This document shows, piece by piece, positions 23,884 through 33,018 of a DNA stretch of 64,000 nucleotides. Source of the stretch: Nemophila menziesii (lineage: Eukaryota; Streptophyta; Magnoliopsida; Boraginales; Hydrophyllaceae); the NCBI GenBank assembly GCA_029959085.1, contig JARWIR010000001.1, positions 65,844,899 to 65,908,898 on the forward strand, read 5' to 3'. Below the pieces are notes generated by a model. That model was given only the letters and a program-made list of their open reading frames with translations. It was not told the origin of the DNA and ran no database searches. Every line of letters starts with the position of its first letter. Position 1 is the first letter of the stretch. A program made the position numbers and the translations under genes.

Positions 23884-24249
23884 GCTTGATTTACCCACAA
23901 CTCAAGTTATACCAAGGATGGATTAAAAGTTTAAGGAAAATTTGGTGTAGCTTGAGGTTGTTTCTTGGAATTGATGAAAGAGAAAGGTTAATTGATCTTG
24001 GAAGAACTCTTTAAAGCCTGTTGAATTTGATGGTGTTTTGATGGTGTAGTGTGATGAATTTGATGAAGAAATTGTGTTTATGGAGGATAGAGGAGAGGAT
24101 TTGATGAGTTGTTGTGTTAATTGTGAAGGTTTGCACAAGCTTTAAGATGTATATATAGGGTTTGGGTCTAAAAAATTCGCGTGGGAGAGGCTAGGGTTTA
24201 TCTTGTAAGGTAAGAAGTTGATTAGGAAACAAATTCCTTCACAAACCGC

Positions 24250-24595
24250 CTCTCTGCGGTGCACCGGACCAAACCCGCGGTGAACCGGACCCAACAGCTC
24301 TTCAAATTTTTGCCCACTGGATAATACCCGAGCTAGCAACCCGTGGCACGTGTTTGTGCCTGCGAACCATGGGTGCGGTGCATGGGGTAGTCCGCGGGTA
24401 CTCCGTCAAAAAACCCGTGGTACCCGACCCCGTGGCACGCGTTTTGGGCGTGCGGACCAGGGGTGCGGTGTACCGCGCCTATCGGTCAAATTTTTCTTGC
24501 TTCTGGATGAAACCCGTGGTACGGGTTTTCTGGGCACGGTGCATCCCTGCGGACCATGGGGTAGTCCGCGGGGGTAGTCCGCGCCAAGCCTTGAA
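24250..24595. repeat. GC-rich palindromic spacer, element B
   Basis: Located between pol and the small ORF. It repeats GCGGTGYACCG-type palindromes (24256-24266, 24465-24476) interleaved with ACCCGTGGCACGTGT, TGCGGACCATGGGG and AGTCCGCGGG units. The 17-mer at 24255-24271 is the reverse complement of 5592-5608 in the copia LTR. Short open frames here are by-products of base composition. Confidence 0.75.
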
Positions 24596-24794
24596 TTCCT
24601 CCAGATTTCTCCTTTTGACCCCAAACTCGTTTCCTACACAATAACACACTACCTTTCTCTCCTATTAGCTTGTAAACACAATTAAAAATATACACTAACT
24701 TAAAATTATACACTATAAAGCAAAAACAACTAATCTAAAAAGCAATTTAAACAAGGGGTGTCTCCCAAGAGCACTTTTGTTTAACGTCTTTGAG

Positions 24795-25127
24795 TTAAAC
24801 GAGATGGATTGTCTCCTCTCGCCCAAAGTCCTCACTATCATGGTATCTCTTCAAACGCTGGCCATTCACCATGAATGCCCGTTGCTCGGTTGGATTTTCA
24901 ATTTCAATCGCTCCATGAGGTGTCACTTTAGTAACAATGTAAGGTCCTCCCCAACGGGATTTAAGCTTTCTTGGGTAGTTCGAAAATCGAGAGTTGTATA
25001 ATAAAACTTTTTGTCCTATCTCGAAATGCTTTGGACGGAGCCGTTTATCATGCCATCGCTTTGTTTTCTCCTTATAGAGACGTGAATTTTCATAGGACAG
25101 ATAACGAAACTCCTCCAATTCGTTCAA
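24795..25127 (-). pseudogene. Integrase C-terminal remnant of element B
   Basis: About 110 codons ([20 protein letters not shown] to [12 protein letters not shown]) closely match the last part of element A's integrase (29670-30010). The catalytic core is absent, so it has no strand-transfer function. It probably marks the 3' side of the internal pol deletion. Confidence 0.85.
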
Positions 25128-25142
25128 CTAAAATTAACTTGA

Positions 25143-26945
25143 TTAAGAATGACGAAATTTCCACCCCTTTCCTTTGATTCCCACGAACTTTTCAGCTCGA
25201 TTCTTCATAAGTATGGATGGTTCCATCCAAGATTTCGCGGGAAGGGGCTTTTCAGGTGGTAACTTGATAGCATAACACTCCTCTGGTGATCCACTCATAT
25301 CCGCAGTTTCTATACCTCGTTTGTTGGAGAGAATGTTCTTCATGAATTTAAGATATTGCGGCATTCTCTTGAGAGCTTCAACAAGAGGTATATTAACTTC
25401 CAACTTCTTCAACATGTCAACGAACTTCTTGAATTCCAGGTCATTGTCCTTCTTTCTGACACGTGAAGGGTATGGCGGTGGAGGGCGTGTATTAAGTTCC
25501 ACTGGTTTTCTTGTCTTTTCGGGTGTCTCGGTTTGGACACTCTTTGGTTTAATTACCTCCTCTACTGTATCTTTGATTGTTTCTTCCCCCCTAGTTTCTG
25601 GAATAGGGACTGGTTCAAGCTCTCTTCTTGGTAGAGGTAGTTGTTTTCCACTTCGCAACTCAACTACATGGCAAGAATCATTTATGGGAGCAATAGTATC
25701 ACTTGGGAGTTTCCCTTTTGGCCGATTTTGTAATGTACTCGCCATCTGTGATATAGTATGCTCTAGTTGCTTGATAATATTCTCCTGGGTTCGAACTTTC
25801 TGTTGGATATGATTCATTTTCTTAGCTGCTTGCATTAATTTAGCCATACTCGACTTCAAGTTTGGGATTAGTTCTTTCTTTGTCAGTTGCATTGATTGTT
25901 TAGGTGGATATTTCTTCGGTTCTTGACAAGTTTTCTCAACAATGGGTACCTTTTTCTGAATAGGTTGTGGTGGATTATAAGATTGAGGTTGGGGTTTATG
26001 ATAAGTCTCTTGCTTTCTGACCCAACTCTTTTGTTGTGGGGGTTGTTGATAATTAGTGTAGCTGTCTTGAGGATAATCATAACCATTAGAATAATAGTTA
26101 TCTTGAGGATACTGAACGGAAGCTACTGCTGGATTATTCATACATCCTTCCCACACATGATTTCTTGATCCACAACCAGGACACGAAGGAATTGTACGTA
26201 CCGTATTCACCTGAGCAATTGTTCGGGCTTGTTCTTGTAGTTCTTCGAGTTGTTTAGCCAATTCTTTAAGCTTCAGAGATTCTGAATTGTTTTCTTTTTC
26301 TGCTCTCTTTGGCCAACTTCTCTCGTTCTCAAGAATTCTTTCCATCCCCAACTCAGCTTCTTCAGGATCTAGCAACACAAAACCTGCATTTCCTAACGAA
26401 TCTGCTTTCTCTCTTGATTTTTCATTAAGGCCTCCATAAAACAAGGTTAAATAATATTCCGGCGAGGATCTATGATAGGGACATCTCGCCTTCTTCTCTG
26501 TAAATCGTAACCATGCTTCACCCAAACTCTCTTCGTCTTTCTGTATAAATTGTTCAAGCTCCCACATATCTTTTAAACGTCTACTAACCGGATAAAAACG
26601 GTCTAGGAATCTTGCTTGAAGCTTGTCCCAATCTGGAATAACATGAGGGTATTGGGTATCATACCAATCGCTTGCACATCCGGTCAAGAAGAACTGGAAC
26701 ATCAGGTAATATACTTGTTCCCTAGTAACTCCTCTTACGATATAAGCATCACAGGTCTGCATGAATTTCTTAATATATCGGATCGGATCTTGATGTGCAA
26801 CTCCGCTGAATAATCCATGAGATGCAAACTGAGTTAGCATCCCTGGATCAGGTTTAAATTTCGCGGCTTGGATTTCTGGAGCGCGAATTCCTCGTGGCTC
26901 CACTCTGAACTCGATGGGTAGCTCAAGTCTCCTTGGGTTCTCCAT
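25143..26945 (-). CDS. gag: Athila Gag of element B, 600 aa, intact frame
   Basis: The ATG at 26945 opens MENPRRLELPIEFRVEPRG. The gag core (DAYIVRGVTREQVYYLMFQ, FYPVSRRLKDMWELEQF, GEAWLRFTEKKARCPYH) ends near residue 220. A CPGCGSRNHVWEGC knuckle lies near residue 253, followed by Gln/Tyr/Pro-rich sequence and a basic domain. The C-terminus includes the pre-protease linker (TRPPPPYPSRVRKKDNDLEFKK, LKRMPQYLKFMKNIL), then about 40 residues not seen in element A, ending at 25143. It stops where protease would begin. Gag proteins of non-autonomous relatives can package RNA with a helper's enzymes, and this one looks able to do so. Confidence 0.9.
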   Translation of the reverse strand: MENPRRLELPIEFRVEPRGIRAPEIQAAKFKPDPGMLTQFASHGLFSGVAHQDPIRYIKKFMQTCDAYIVRGVTREQVYYLMFQFFLTGCASDWYDTQYPHVIPDWDKLQARFLDRFYPVSRRLKDMWELEQFIQKDEESLGEAWLRFTEKKARCPYHRSSPEYYLTLFYGGLNEKSREKADSLGNAGFVLLDPEEAELGMERILENERSWPKRAEKENNSESLKLKELAKQLEELQEQARTIAQVNTVRTIPSCPGCGSRNHVWEGCMNNPAVASVQYPQDNYYSNGYDYPQDSYTNYQQPPQQKSWVRKQETYHKPQPQSYNPPQPIQKKVPIVEKTCQEPKKYPPKQSMQLTKKELIPNLKSSMAKLMQAAKKMNHIQQKVRTQENIIKQLEHTISQMASTLQNRPKGKLPSDTIAPINDSCHVVELRSGKQLPLPRRELEPVPIPETRGEETIKDTVEEVIKPKSVQTETPEKTRKPVELNTRPPPPYPSRVRKKDNDLEFKKFVDMLKKLEVNIPLVEALKRMPQYLKFMKNILSNKRGIETADMSGSPEECYAIKLPPEKPLPAKSWMEPSILMKNRAEKFVGIKGKGWKFRHS

Positions 26946-27045
26946 CTGTAACTAAATCTGAAAAACAAAAACTAAAAACAAAAGCGTAAAATAGAACTAA
27001 CTGAAATTAAAAGCACAAGATATATGCACAAGGACTAACGATGTA

Positions 27046-27064
27046 GTCCCCGGCAGCGGCGCCA
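27046..27064 (-). promoter_or_regulatory. Athila B primer-binding site (tRNA-Asp type)
   Basis: Minus strand TGGCGCCGCTGCCGGGGAC, 6 bp inside the 5' LTR. One base differs from element A's site. Confidence 0.88.
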
Positions 27065-27070
27065 AAAACT

Positions 27071-28537
27071 TGGTGGGGCCTAGGGTGTGATAAAATAAGA
27101 TATAATTAACGTGCAAATAACACCCTATACTACACAGTTCTGCAAGTATACAGATCGTATGCAAGTTTTAGACTGAGATTCGTTCCACAGAGACTACAAA
27201 GGTTAGAAGAATATTATACAATATCAAGTGCAAATAAATAAAGCTAGAACAACTGAACGCAAATAAAAGTAAAGACAAATAAAGATGGATTGAGAAAATA
27301 ATTAACTAAACTAAACTAAGAATTAAAAGACAGAAATTAAATATGAAAGAGAAGTAATATGATAATATAGCTTAAGTTATTAGCATGTAATCCCCACTAG
27401 TTTTGCCGTTCTAAACATGTAAGGGTGAATTATGTAGTATTTCCCTAATTGGTCCCAATTCGCTATCGGTAGTTTAAAATAGGATTTACCTGTGTCAATA
27501 AGGCTTCCTAAGCAAACTTTTCCTGTAATTGGTAAATATTCACAAGAACTAAACCATAGTGATTATCTAGCTAGGTTGGGTTGTCAGATCAGACCTAAGG
27601 CTAGACGTTATGTGCTAAACATGCAATTAAACACCGTTGTCAATGGTGACCTAATTACTAGATGGTAATTCTAATGGCTGCAGTCCACAAGAACACAGAA
27701 TATAAATCCAAACACATAAACAGAGAATAAAAACATTAAATTCCCAAATTAGATATATGTCAATCAAAACTAGGGTTCATACATTAATGCTAAAACTCAA
27801 GCTAAAGAAAGTTAGTTCATGAAAGAAAAGAAAGAAATTGCAAAATTAAAGGTAGAAGAAGACATTGTTGATGAACAGCTCCTTCCAGACTTCTCTCTTG
27901 TGTTCTAAGCTTCCTCTTGGTTTAAGGTTTCACCAAGGATGATTTAAGAGTGTTAAGAGGCTGTATTTATAGTATATAGGTTGACCTAAATCGTTTCTTT
28001 AGAGATAAGTTAAGTAATAGACTCCTAGCCCAACTCAAACTCGTAAGGAAATAAAGATAAACACTGCTGGACCTTTTTGAGCGTATCTTCTTCGTTATTG
28101 GTCGGATTGAGCTCCACAAGATACCAAAAGAATCGCAACAGAATTATCTTGACCCTAAAGAAGGAAATTACCAAATTCGGCCTATTTCTTCGGTAAAAAC
28201 GCACATCTTTAGATGTGTATGCAGAATTCCAGATTTAGACAACTTTTCCTTTTCCATCTTTTTAGCTTTTGTTTCCTTATCTCCAATTTCCATGCAAATC
28301 TCTTTCCATAAGTTGTTGTCTTTGACTTGGACTCTAATTAATCTCCATAATTATCTTTAAAGCTTCACACTAAATAAACAATTAAACCCAATATGCTCTA
28401 AAAATATTATGCTACTAAATTAAGACCCAAAATAGGTAAGTGCACTAAATTAAGCTAAAATCAACCTATAAACTAATAAATAAGCCTAAAATGATGTCTC
28501 ATGAGTAGATTTTATTATCACAAATGAGGAGACATCA
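27071..28537 (-). repeat. Athila B 5' LTR
   Basis: Runs from TGGTGGGGCC (27071) to GAGACATCA (28537), 1467 bp, paired with 20421-21886. The mutual divergence of about 2% makes B clearly younger than A. Confidence 0.92.
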
Positions 28538-28542
28538 ACAGT
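28538..28542. repeat. Target-site duplication of element B, right copy
   Basis: ACAGT, matching 20416-20420. Sequence beyond it resumes element A's RNase H domain. Confidence 0.93.
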
Positions 28543-30017
28543 AACGGAGAAAGAGATGTTGGTCGTGGTATATGCCTTTGATAAATTTCGTTCCTATCTG
28601 ATTGGGAAGAAAACTATTGTATACACGGACCATTCAGCTATAAGATACCTCGTGGAAAAAAAGGACGCTAAGCCACGTCTTATTAGATGGGTACTCTTGC
28701 TTCAAGAGTTCGACATAGACATTCGAGACCAAAAGGGATGCGAGAATCAAGTTGCTGATCATTTATCTATTCCCTAAGGATATCTACCCACAACAAAGAC
28801 AAAGATTATCTCACCAGGCTAAACAATACTATTGGGATGAACCGTACCTCTGGAAAATTTGTAGTGACCAAGTAGTTAGAAGATGTGTCCATGAAGGCGA
28901 AGTTGATAAGATTATAGCAATCTGTCATGGATCACCATATGGAGGTCACTTTAAAGGCAATAGAACTGCAGCTAAAATTCTTCAATCCGGTTTCTATTGG
29001 CCTACCCTACACAGAGATTGTCATCATTTCGTCCAGTCATGCCAAAGATGCCAGTTCACTGGTAATATATCAAAAAGGGATGGGACGCCGCTTAACAATA
29101 TTCTAGAAGTCGAAATATTTGATTTATAGGGAATAGATTTCATGGGACCTTTCGTTACTTCCCATGGTAATCTTTATATTTTGCTTGCGGTAGATTATGT
29201 ATCAAAATGGGTAGAAGCAGTGGCAACACCAAAGAACGATGCTCAAACAGTGATAAAATTCTTAAAGACAAATATCTTTTCAAGACATGGTATGCCACGA
29301 GTCCTCATCAGTAATAAAGGTACCCATTTCATCAATGCTCAATTGAGAACCCTACTTCGTAAGTTTGGAGTGAGACACCGCATTTCAACCGGTTATCACC
29401 CACAAACTAACGGTCAAGCTGAAGTTTCCAACCGGGAAATCATATCTATCCTTGAGAAGACCGTGAATAAAACAAGGAAAGACTGGTCATTGAAACTAGA
29501 TGATGCTCTCTGGGCTTACAGAACAGCATTTAAAACACCAGTTGGGGCATCTCCTTATCGCATGGTCTACGGAAAAGCATGTCATCTACCTATTGAGATT
29601 GAAGCTCGAGCCTTCTGGGCTATTAAAACGCTGAATGTAGATCTAGAACTGGCCGAGAAACAAAGGTTGATGCAGTTGAACGAGCTGGAGGAGTTTCGCT
29701 ATCTTGCCTATGAAAATTCACGTCTCTACAAGGAGAAAACAAAGAGATGGCATGATGGACGACTCCGTCCAAAGCGTTTCGAGAGAGGACAAAAGGTGTT
29801 ATTATACAACTCTCGATTCTCAAACTACCCAGGAAAGCTTAAATCCCGTTGGGGAGGACCTTACATTGTTACGAAAGTCACACCTCATGGAGCGATTGAA
29901 ATTGAACATCCAACCGAGCAAAGGACATTCATGGTGAATGGCCAGCGGTTGAAAAGATACCATGACAGTGAGGACTTTGGTCGAGAAGAGACAATCATTC
30001 TCGAAGAACACGCTTAG
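28538..30017 (+). pseudogene. pol: Athila A RNase H and integrase
   Basis: RNase H resumes as [18 protein letters not shown] and continues through [10 protein letters not shown] and ENQVADHL to about 28777. Integrase follows. An HHCC-type zinc region (HGSPYGGHFKGNRTAAKIL to CQRCQ) spans about 28925-29055. The catalytic core spans about 29130-29480, with [19 protein letters not shown], and [17 protein letters not shown] (Asp/Asp/Glu positions). The C-terminal domain ends at 30017. A frame step near 28752-28777 and a stop at about 29127 interrupt an otherwise well-kept sequence. In SNKGTHF an Asn replaces the usual catalytic Asp. Confidence 0.88.
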
Positions 30018-30235
30018 CCTGAGGTACACGTCTAACTCAAAGACGTTAAAAAAATGCTCTTGGGAGACACCCCTTGTTTTGATTGCTTTTTAGATTAGTT
30101 TTATGCTTTGTAGTGTATATTTCTAAGTTATTGTATATTTTTAATTGTGTTTACAAGCTAATAGGAGAGAAAGGTAGTATGTTATTGTGCAGGAAATGAG
30201 TTTGGGGTCAAAAGGAAATACTTGGGAAAAATTCG

Positions 30236-30615
30236 GTTCACTGGCTGGTAGGCCAGTCAAACCACCGGCATGCCGGGGAAACACGTGCCCACGGGTTGGT
30301 GATCGGGTTGGTGATCGGGTTCTTTGCCGAGAGGTTTGAAAAAGAAGGGCCAGGCGCACCAGTGCCGCCCAGGGCACCGGCATGCTGGCCAGAGGAGAAA
30401 CACGTGCCCATGGGTTCAAGGCACGGATTTTTTGACGGAGTTGGTTCTGGACGAAAAACAGCACCGGTATGCCGGTGGATATGCCCGGTATGCCGGCGAA
30501 GCAAAAACACGTGGCCACGGGTATGGTCTCGGGTTCTTTACTGAGAGGTCCAAGAAGTAGATACGTCCAGTACCGGTATGCCACCGAAATGGCCGGTATG
30601 CCGGCGCTAGGTCGG
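30236..30615. repeat. GC-rich palindromic spacer, element A
   Basis: Three or more modules combine a palindrome CCGGYATGCCGG (near 30262, 30380, 30463, 30488, 30594) with AAACACGTGCCCACGGGTT-like arms and GGTGATCGGGTT repeats. The arms (ACACGTG, CACGGGT, TTTTTTGACGGAG) are shared with element B's spacer. The palindrome cores differ: CCGGCATGCCGG here, GCGGTGCACCGC in B. No coding potential is credible. Confidence 0.75.
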
Positions 30616-30957
30616 TTTTGAAGAGTTTGAATCCTATTTTACCTCTCACCTTATCAAGTATTAACCCTGGCCTCCTCTACACGAAATTTTTAGACCCAAA
30701 CACTATAAATACACCTTGAAGCTTGTACAAACCTCCACAATTAACACAACAACATCAATAATTCTCTCCACCATCTTCCATAAACACAAATTCTACATCA
30801 AATTCATCACACTACATCAAGCTTTCAAGATTTCTTCCAAGATATATCAAGAAACCTTTATATTTCATCAATTCCAAGCAACAAACTCAAGCTACACCAA
30901 TCTCTCTTAACTTCTTAATTCATCCTTGGTGTAACTTGAGTTGTGGGTCAATCAAAC

Positions 30958-31416
30958 ATGACAAACAGATCTGATGCTATGGAATACAAGAGGAAGTGTA
31001 TCATCCTAGGGAAGAACAAAAGATTGCCTGAAGCCACCATTGAAAAGCCTATCAACCTTGATGAGGCTATCGAAGAATCAAAAGAAAAGGCACCAGCACA
31101 ACCACTACCAAAGAAATTAACAGCTAGGATGTCTGTACCATCAAAGCCTATGAAAAAGACAAAGATTCATGATCAAGGTTCTTCTTCCTCTTCTTCCAAG
31201 GAAGATTCTTGTATTCCCCCATGGGCTCTTAAATTGCAATATGAAGTTGAACGTTTTCGAGAAGAAAACAGAGAACTTTGGGTGGAAATTACACAGATTA
31301 ATTCACAGTTGGAAGATGTAACTACGAACATGGACATTGACAATTATTCTTCTCCATCTTCTTCGGAGGAGGAGGACATAATGGATCTCTATGGCCAGCC
31401 AGGTACGCCACTCTAA
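30958..31416 (+). CDS. Conserved small Athila ORF, copy A (unknown function)
   Basis: An ATG at 30958 opens MTNRSDAMEYKRKC. About 152 codons run to 31416. The basic N-terminal third (KRKC, GKNKRLP, KKLTARMS, KPMKKTK) could serve as a nuclear-localisation or RNA-binding surface. The middle is helical (PPWALKLQYEVERFREENR). The end is acidic (SSSEEEDIMDLYGQPG). It is downstream of integrase by 0.9 kb, so it would need a spliced or separate transcript. CTATAAATACACC at 30706-30718 and the pyrimidine-rich leader could form a promoter for it. Function unknown; not an obvious envelope. Confidence 0.72.
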   Translation: MTNRSDAMEYKRKCIILGKNKRLPEATIEKPINLDEAIEESKEKAPAQPLPKKLTARMSVPSKPMKKTKIHDQGSSSSSSKEDSCIPPWALKLQYEVERFREENRELWVEITQINSQLEDVTTNMDIDNYSSPSSSEEEDIMDLYGQPGTPL

Positions 31417-31517
31417 TTCTCTTTCTTAAAAGCTTGTATTAGGTAGTTTAGATTAGATTTACTTTTAAATTTTATTTCTTTCTTGAGTCTTTTTCGAGTC
31501 GTGGGGACACGGCTCAC

Positions 31518-31540
31518 TTTTGAGTTGGGGGTGGGGATTC
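31518..31540 (+). promoter_or_regulatory. Internal polypurine tract, element A
   Basis: TTTTGAGTTGGGGGTGGGGA about 100 bp after the small ORF, a near copy of the terminal tract at 33003-33018. Confidence 0.7.
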
Positions 31541-32262
31541 GTTGTCCTCATCTTCTTTTCGTGTTTGCATAAAAATTAAAATTTTAAGGTTGAATTAAGG
31601 CATAGAATATGTTGAATATACATATTGAGCATGATTTAATGAGGTCAATGATAGTATGTAGTATGTTTCTTTGAAAGATGTTGCAAATATGTTTAGCATG
31701 CATGTATGAAAACAGGAAATAAAAGATAGAAAAGTTAATGAGCAATGCTAAGAAGATACGTTGAAACTTAGGGAGAGTTATTTGGTGTGTAGAACGTGAG
31801 GTTTGAAATTAGTTGAAAACCCACTTGTCTATGAACTAATAATGAAAAAGTAACAAAATCCGGTAGTTAGAAAAATGAATAAGGCAGTTCATTCATATTG
31901 AAACCACTTGAAGCCTTTTATACCTTCTCACCCTTTTATTTGATTATTGTTATTATTTATCCGTCTTAGCCCCTCTGAGCCTTTCTAAAGCCTTTATTTA
32001 AACACATTATAATCCATACCCTTAGTTTGTAGGACTTATCTATATGACCCGCACTCGAATCGCAAAACCTGAAACAAGTCGTTTTTAGAGCTTGAGTTTG
32101 GGGTGGTGGGTTTCATCATTAGGGAACATTTGGAGTTTGGAGTTGGGAATTATAATTGTGATTTTATTGATGATGAAAAAGCTATTATTGTAACCCTTTG
32201 TTGGGGTAATAGTGAATGAAAAAGAAGCTACGAGCTAAAATTGCCAACAAGGGCATGAAAAG

Positions 32263-32328
<66 letters not shown>

Positions 32329-33002
32329 AAATAGCGTGATATCTCGAACATTAAAAAGAGAGTCATAGCTATACAAAAGAAAAAATTGATATGAAAAGAA
32401 TATATATTCGGACCGGCAAAGTGGAAATTGTATATTATCACAAACGGTTTTAATTGGGATTGATTGGGGATGCACATCAAAAGCATCAATAAATTGGGTT
32501 GAGTGAGAACATCTTCGAGTGAAAACTCAAGCTCTAGGGCGATTCGTTGATGGCTAGTGAGGAGAGAGCCTAAAGCTCACTTTTTATTATCCAAATATAC
32601 CACACCGTCCCTAAGCCAAGTTATAACCAAAGACCTTAGGATTTCTAACTACTTGGTGGAGAAACACTGGAGCTATTAGGTAGTAGGTAAATGGACCATT
32701 GAATGCTATATTAGGACCTATGAACAACCTATAGCCATTAGCATGAACTAAGTTATCAACCTCTCCTTCTGGCATTGCGAAATTAATCTTGATTTGAATT
32801 TATGGACTGTTGATTATGTGTATATTGATCATACTTGTGCATTATTTCTTGAACATTACTACATGAGACTTTTTAGGTACTATGCTCTAGGATCATTCAT
32901 TATGTTATGTTATGTTCTGTTCTTATTCTCCTCCTACTTCTTCTTCTTGTTTATTTGACTACCCTACTGTTCTTTAATTTTATTGTATCGGGACGATACA
33001 AC
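31541..33002 (+). other. Athila A 3' non-coding region between purine tracts
   Basis: About 1.46 kb with no credible gene, homologous to the corresponding parts of B and C. It holds the only long microsatellite of the element. Short frames at 32185-32489 are shadows across that microsatellite. Confidence 0.6.
32265..32324. repeat. (AT)30 microsatellite
   Basis: Sixty bases of pure alternating AT. At the same place element B has only a few AT units (about 22565-22575), so the array expanded in copy A. Confidence 0.95.
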
Positions 33003-33018
33003 TTTGAGTTGGGGGTAT
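33003..33018 (+). promoter_or_regulatory. Athila A terminal polypurine tract
   Basis: TTTGAGTTGGGGGTAT is immediately followed by the LTR start TGATGTCTCC. Confidence 0.85.

Larger units (their letters stand above)
20421..28537 (-). mobile_element. Athila element B, young pol-deleted insertion
   Basis: This 8.1-kb minus-strand element is bounded by near-identical LTRs and a perfect ACAGT duplication. Reading leftward: 5' LTR (27071-28537), primer site, long open gag, a short C-terminal piece of integrase, GC-rich palindrome spacer, small ORF, internal purine tract, terminal purine tract, 3' LTR (20421-21886). Protease, RT, RNase H and most of integrase are missing through one internal deletion near 25128-25200. 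It must have moved using enzymes supplied in trans, unless the deletion happened after insertion. Confidence 0.93.

Noticed and set aside
24350..24713. Several overlapping 70-96 codon frames on both strands (also 30141-30649)
   Set aside because: They lie in the GC-rich palindrome spacers, where stop codons are rare for compositional reasons; no frame is conserved between elements A and B.
30958..31416. Athila small ORF as an envelope protein
   Set aside because: No signal peptide, no transmembrane helix, no cysteine pattern; only its position resembles the env-like ORF of other Athila elements.
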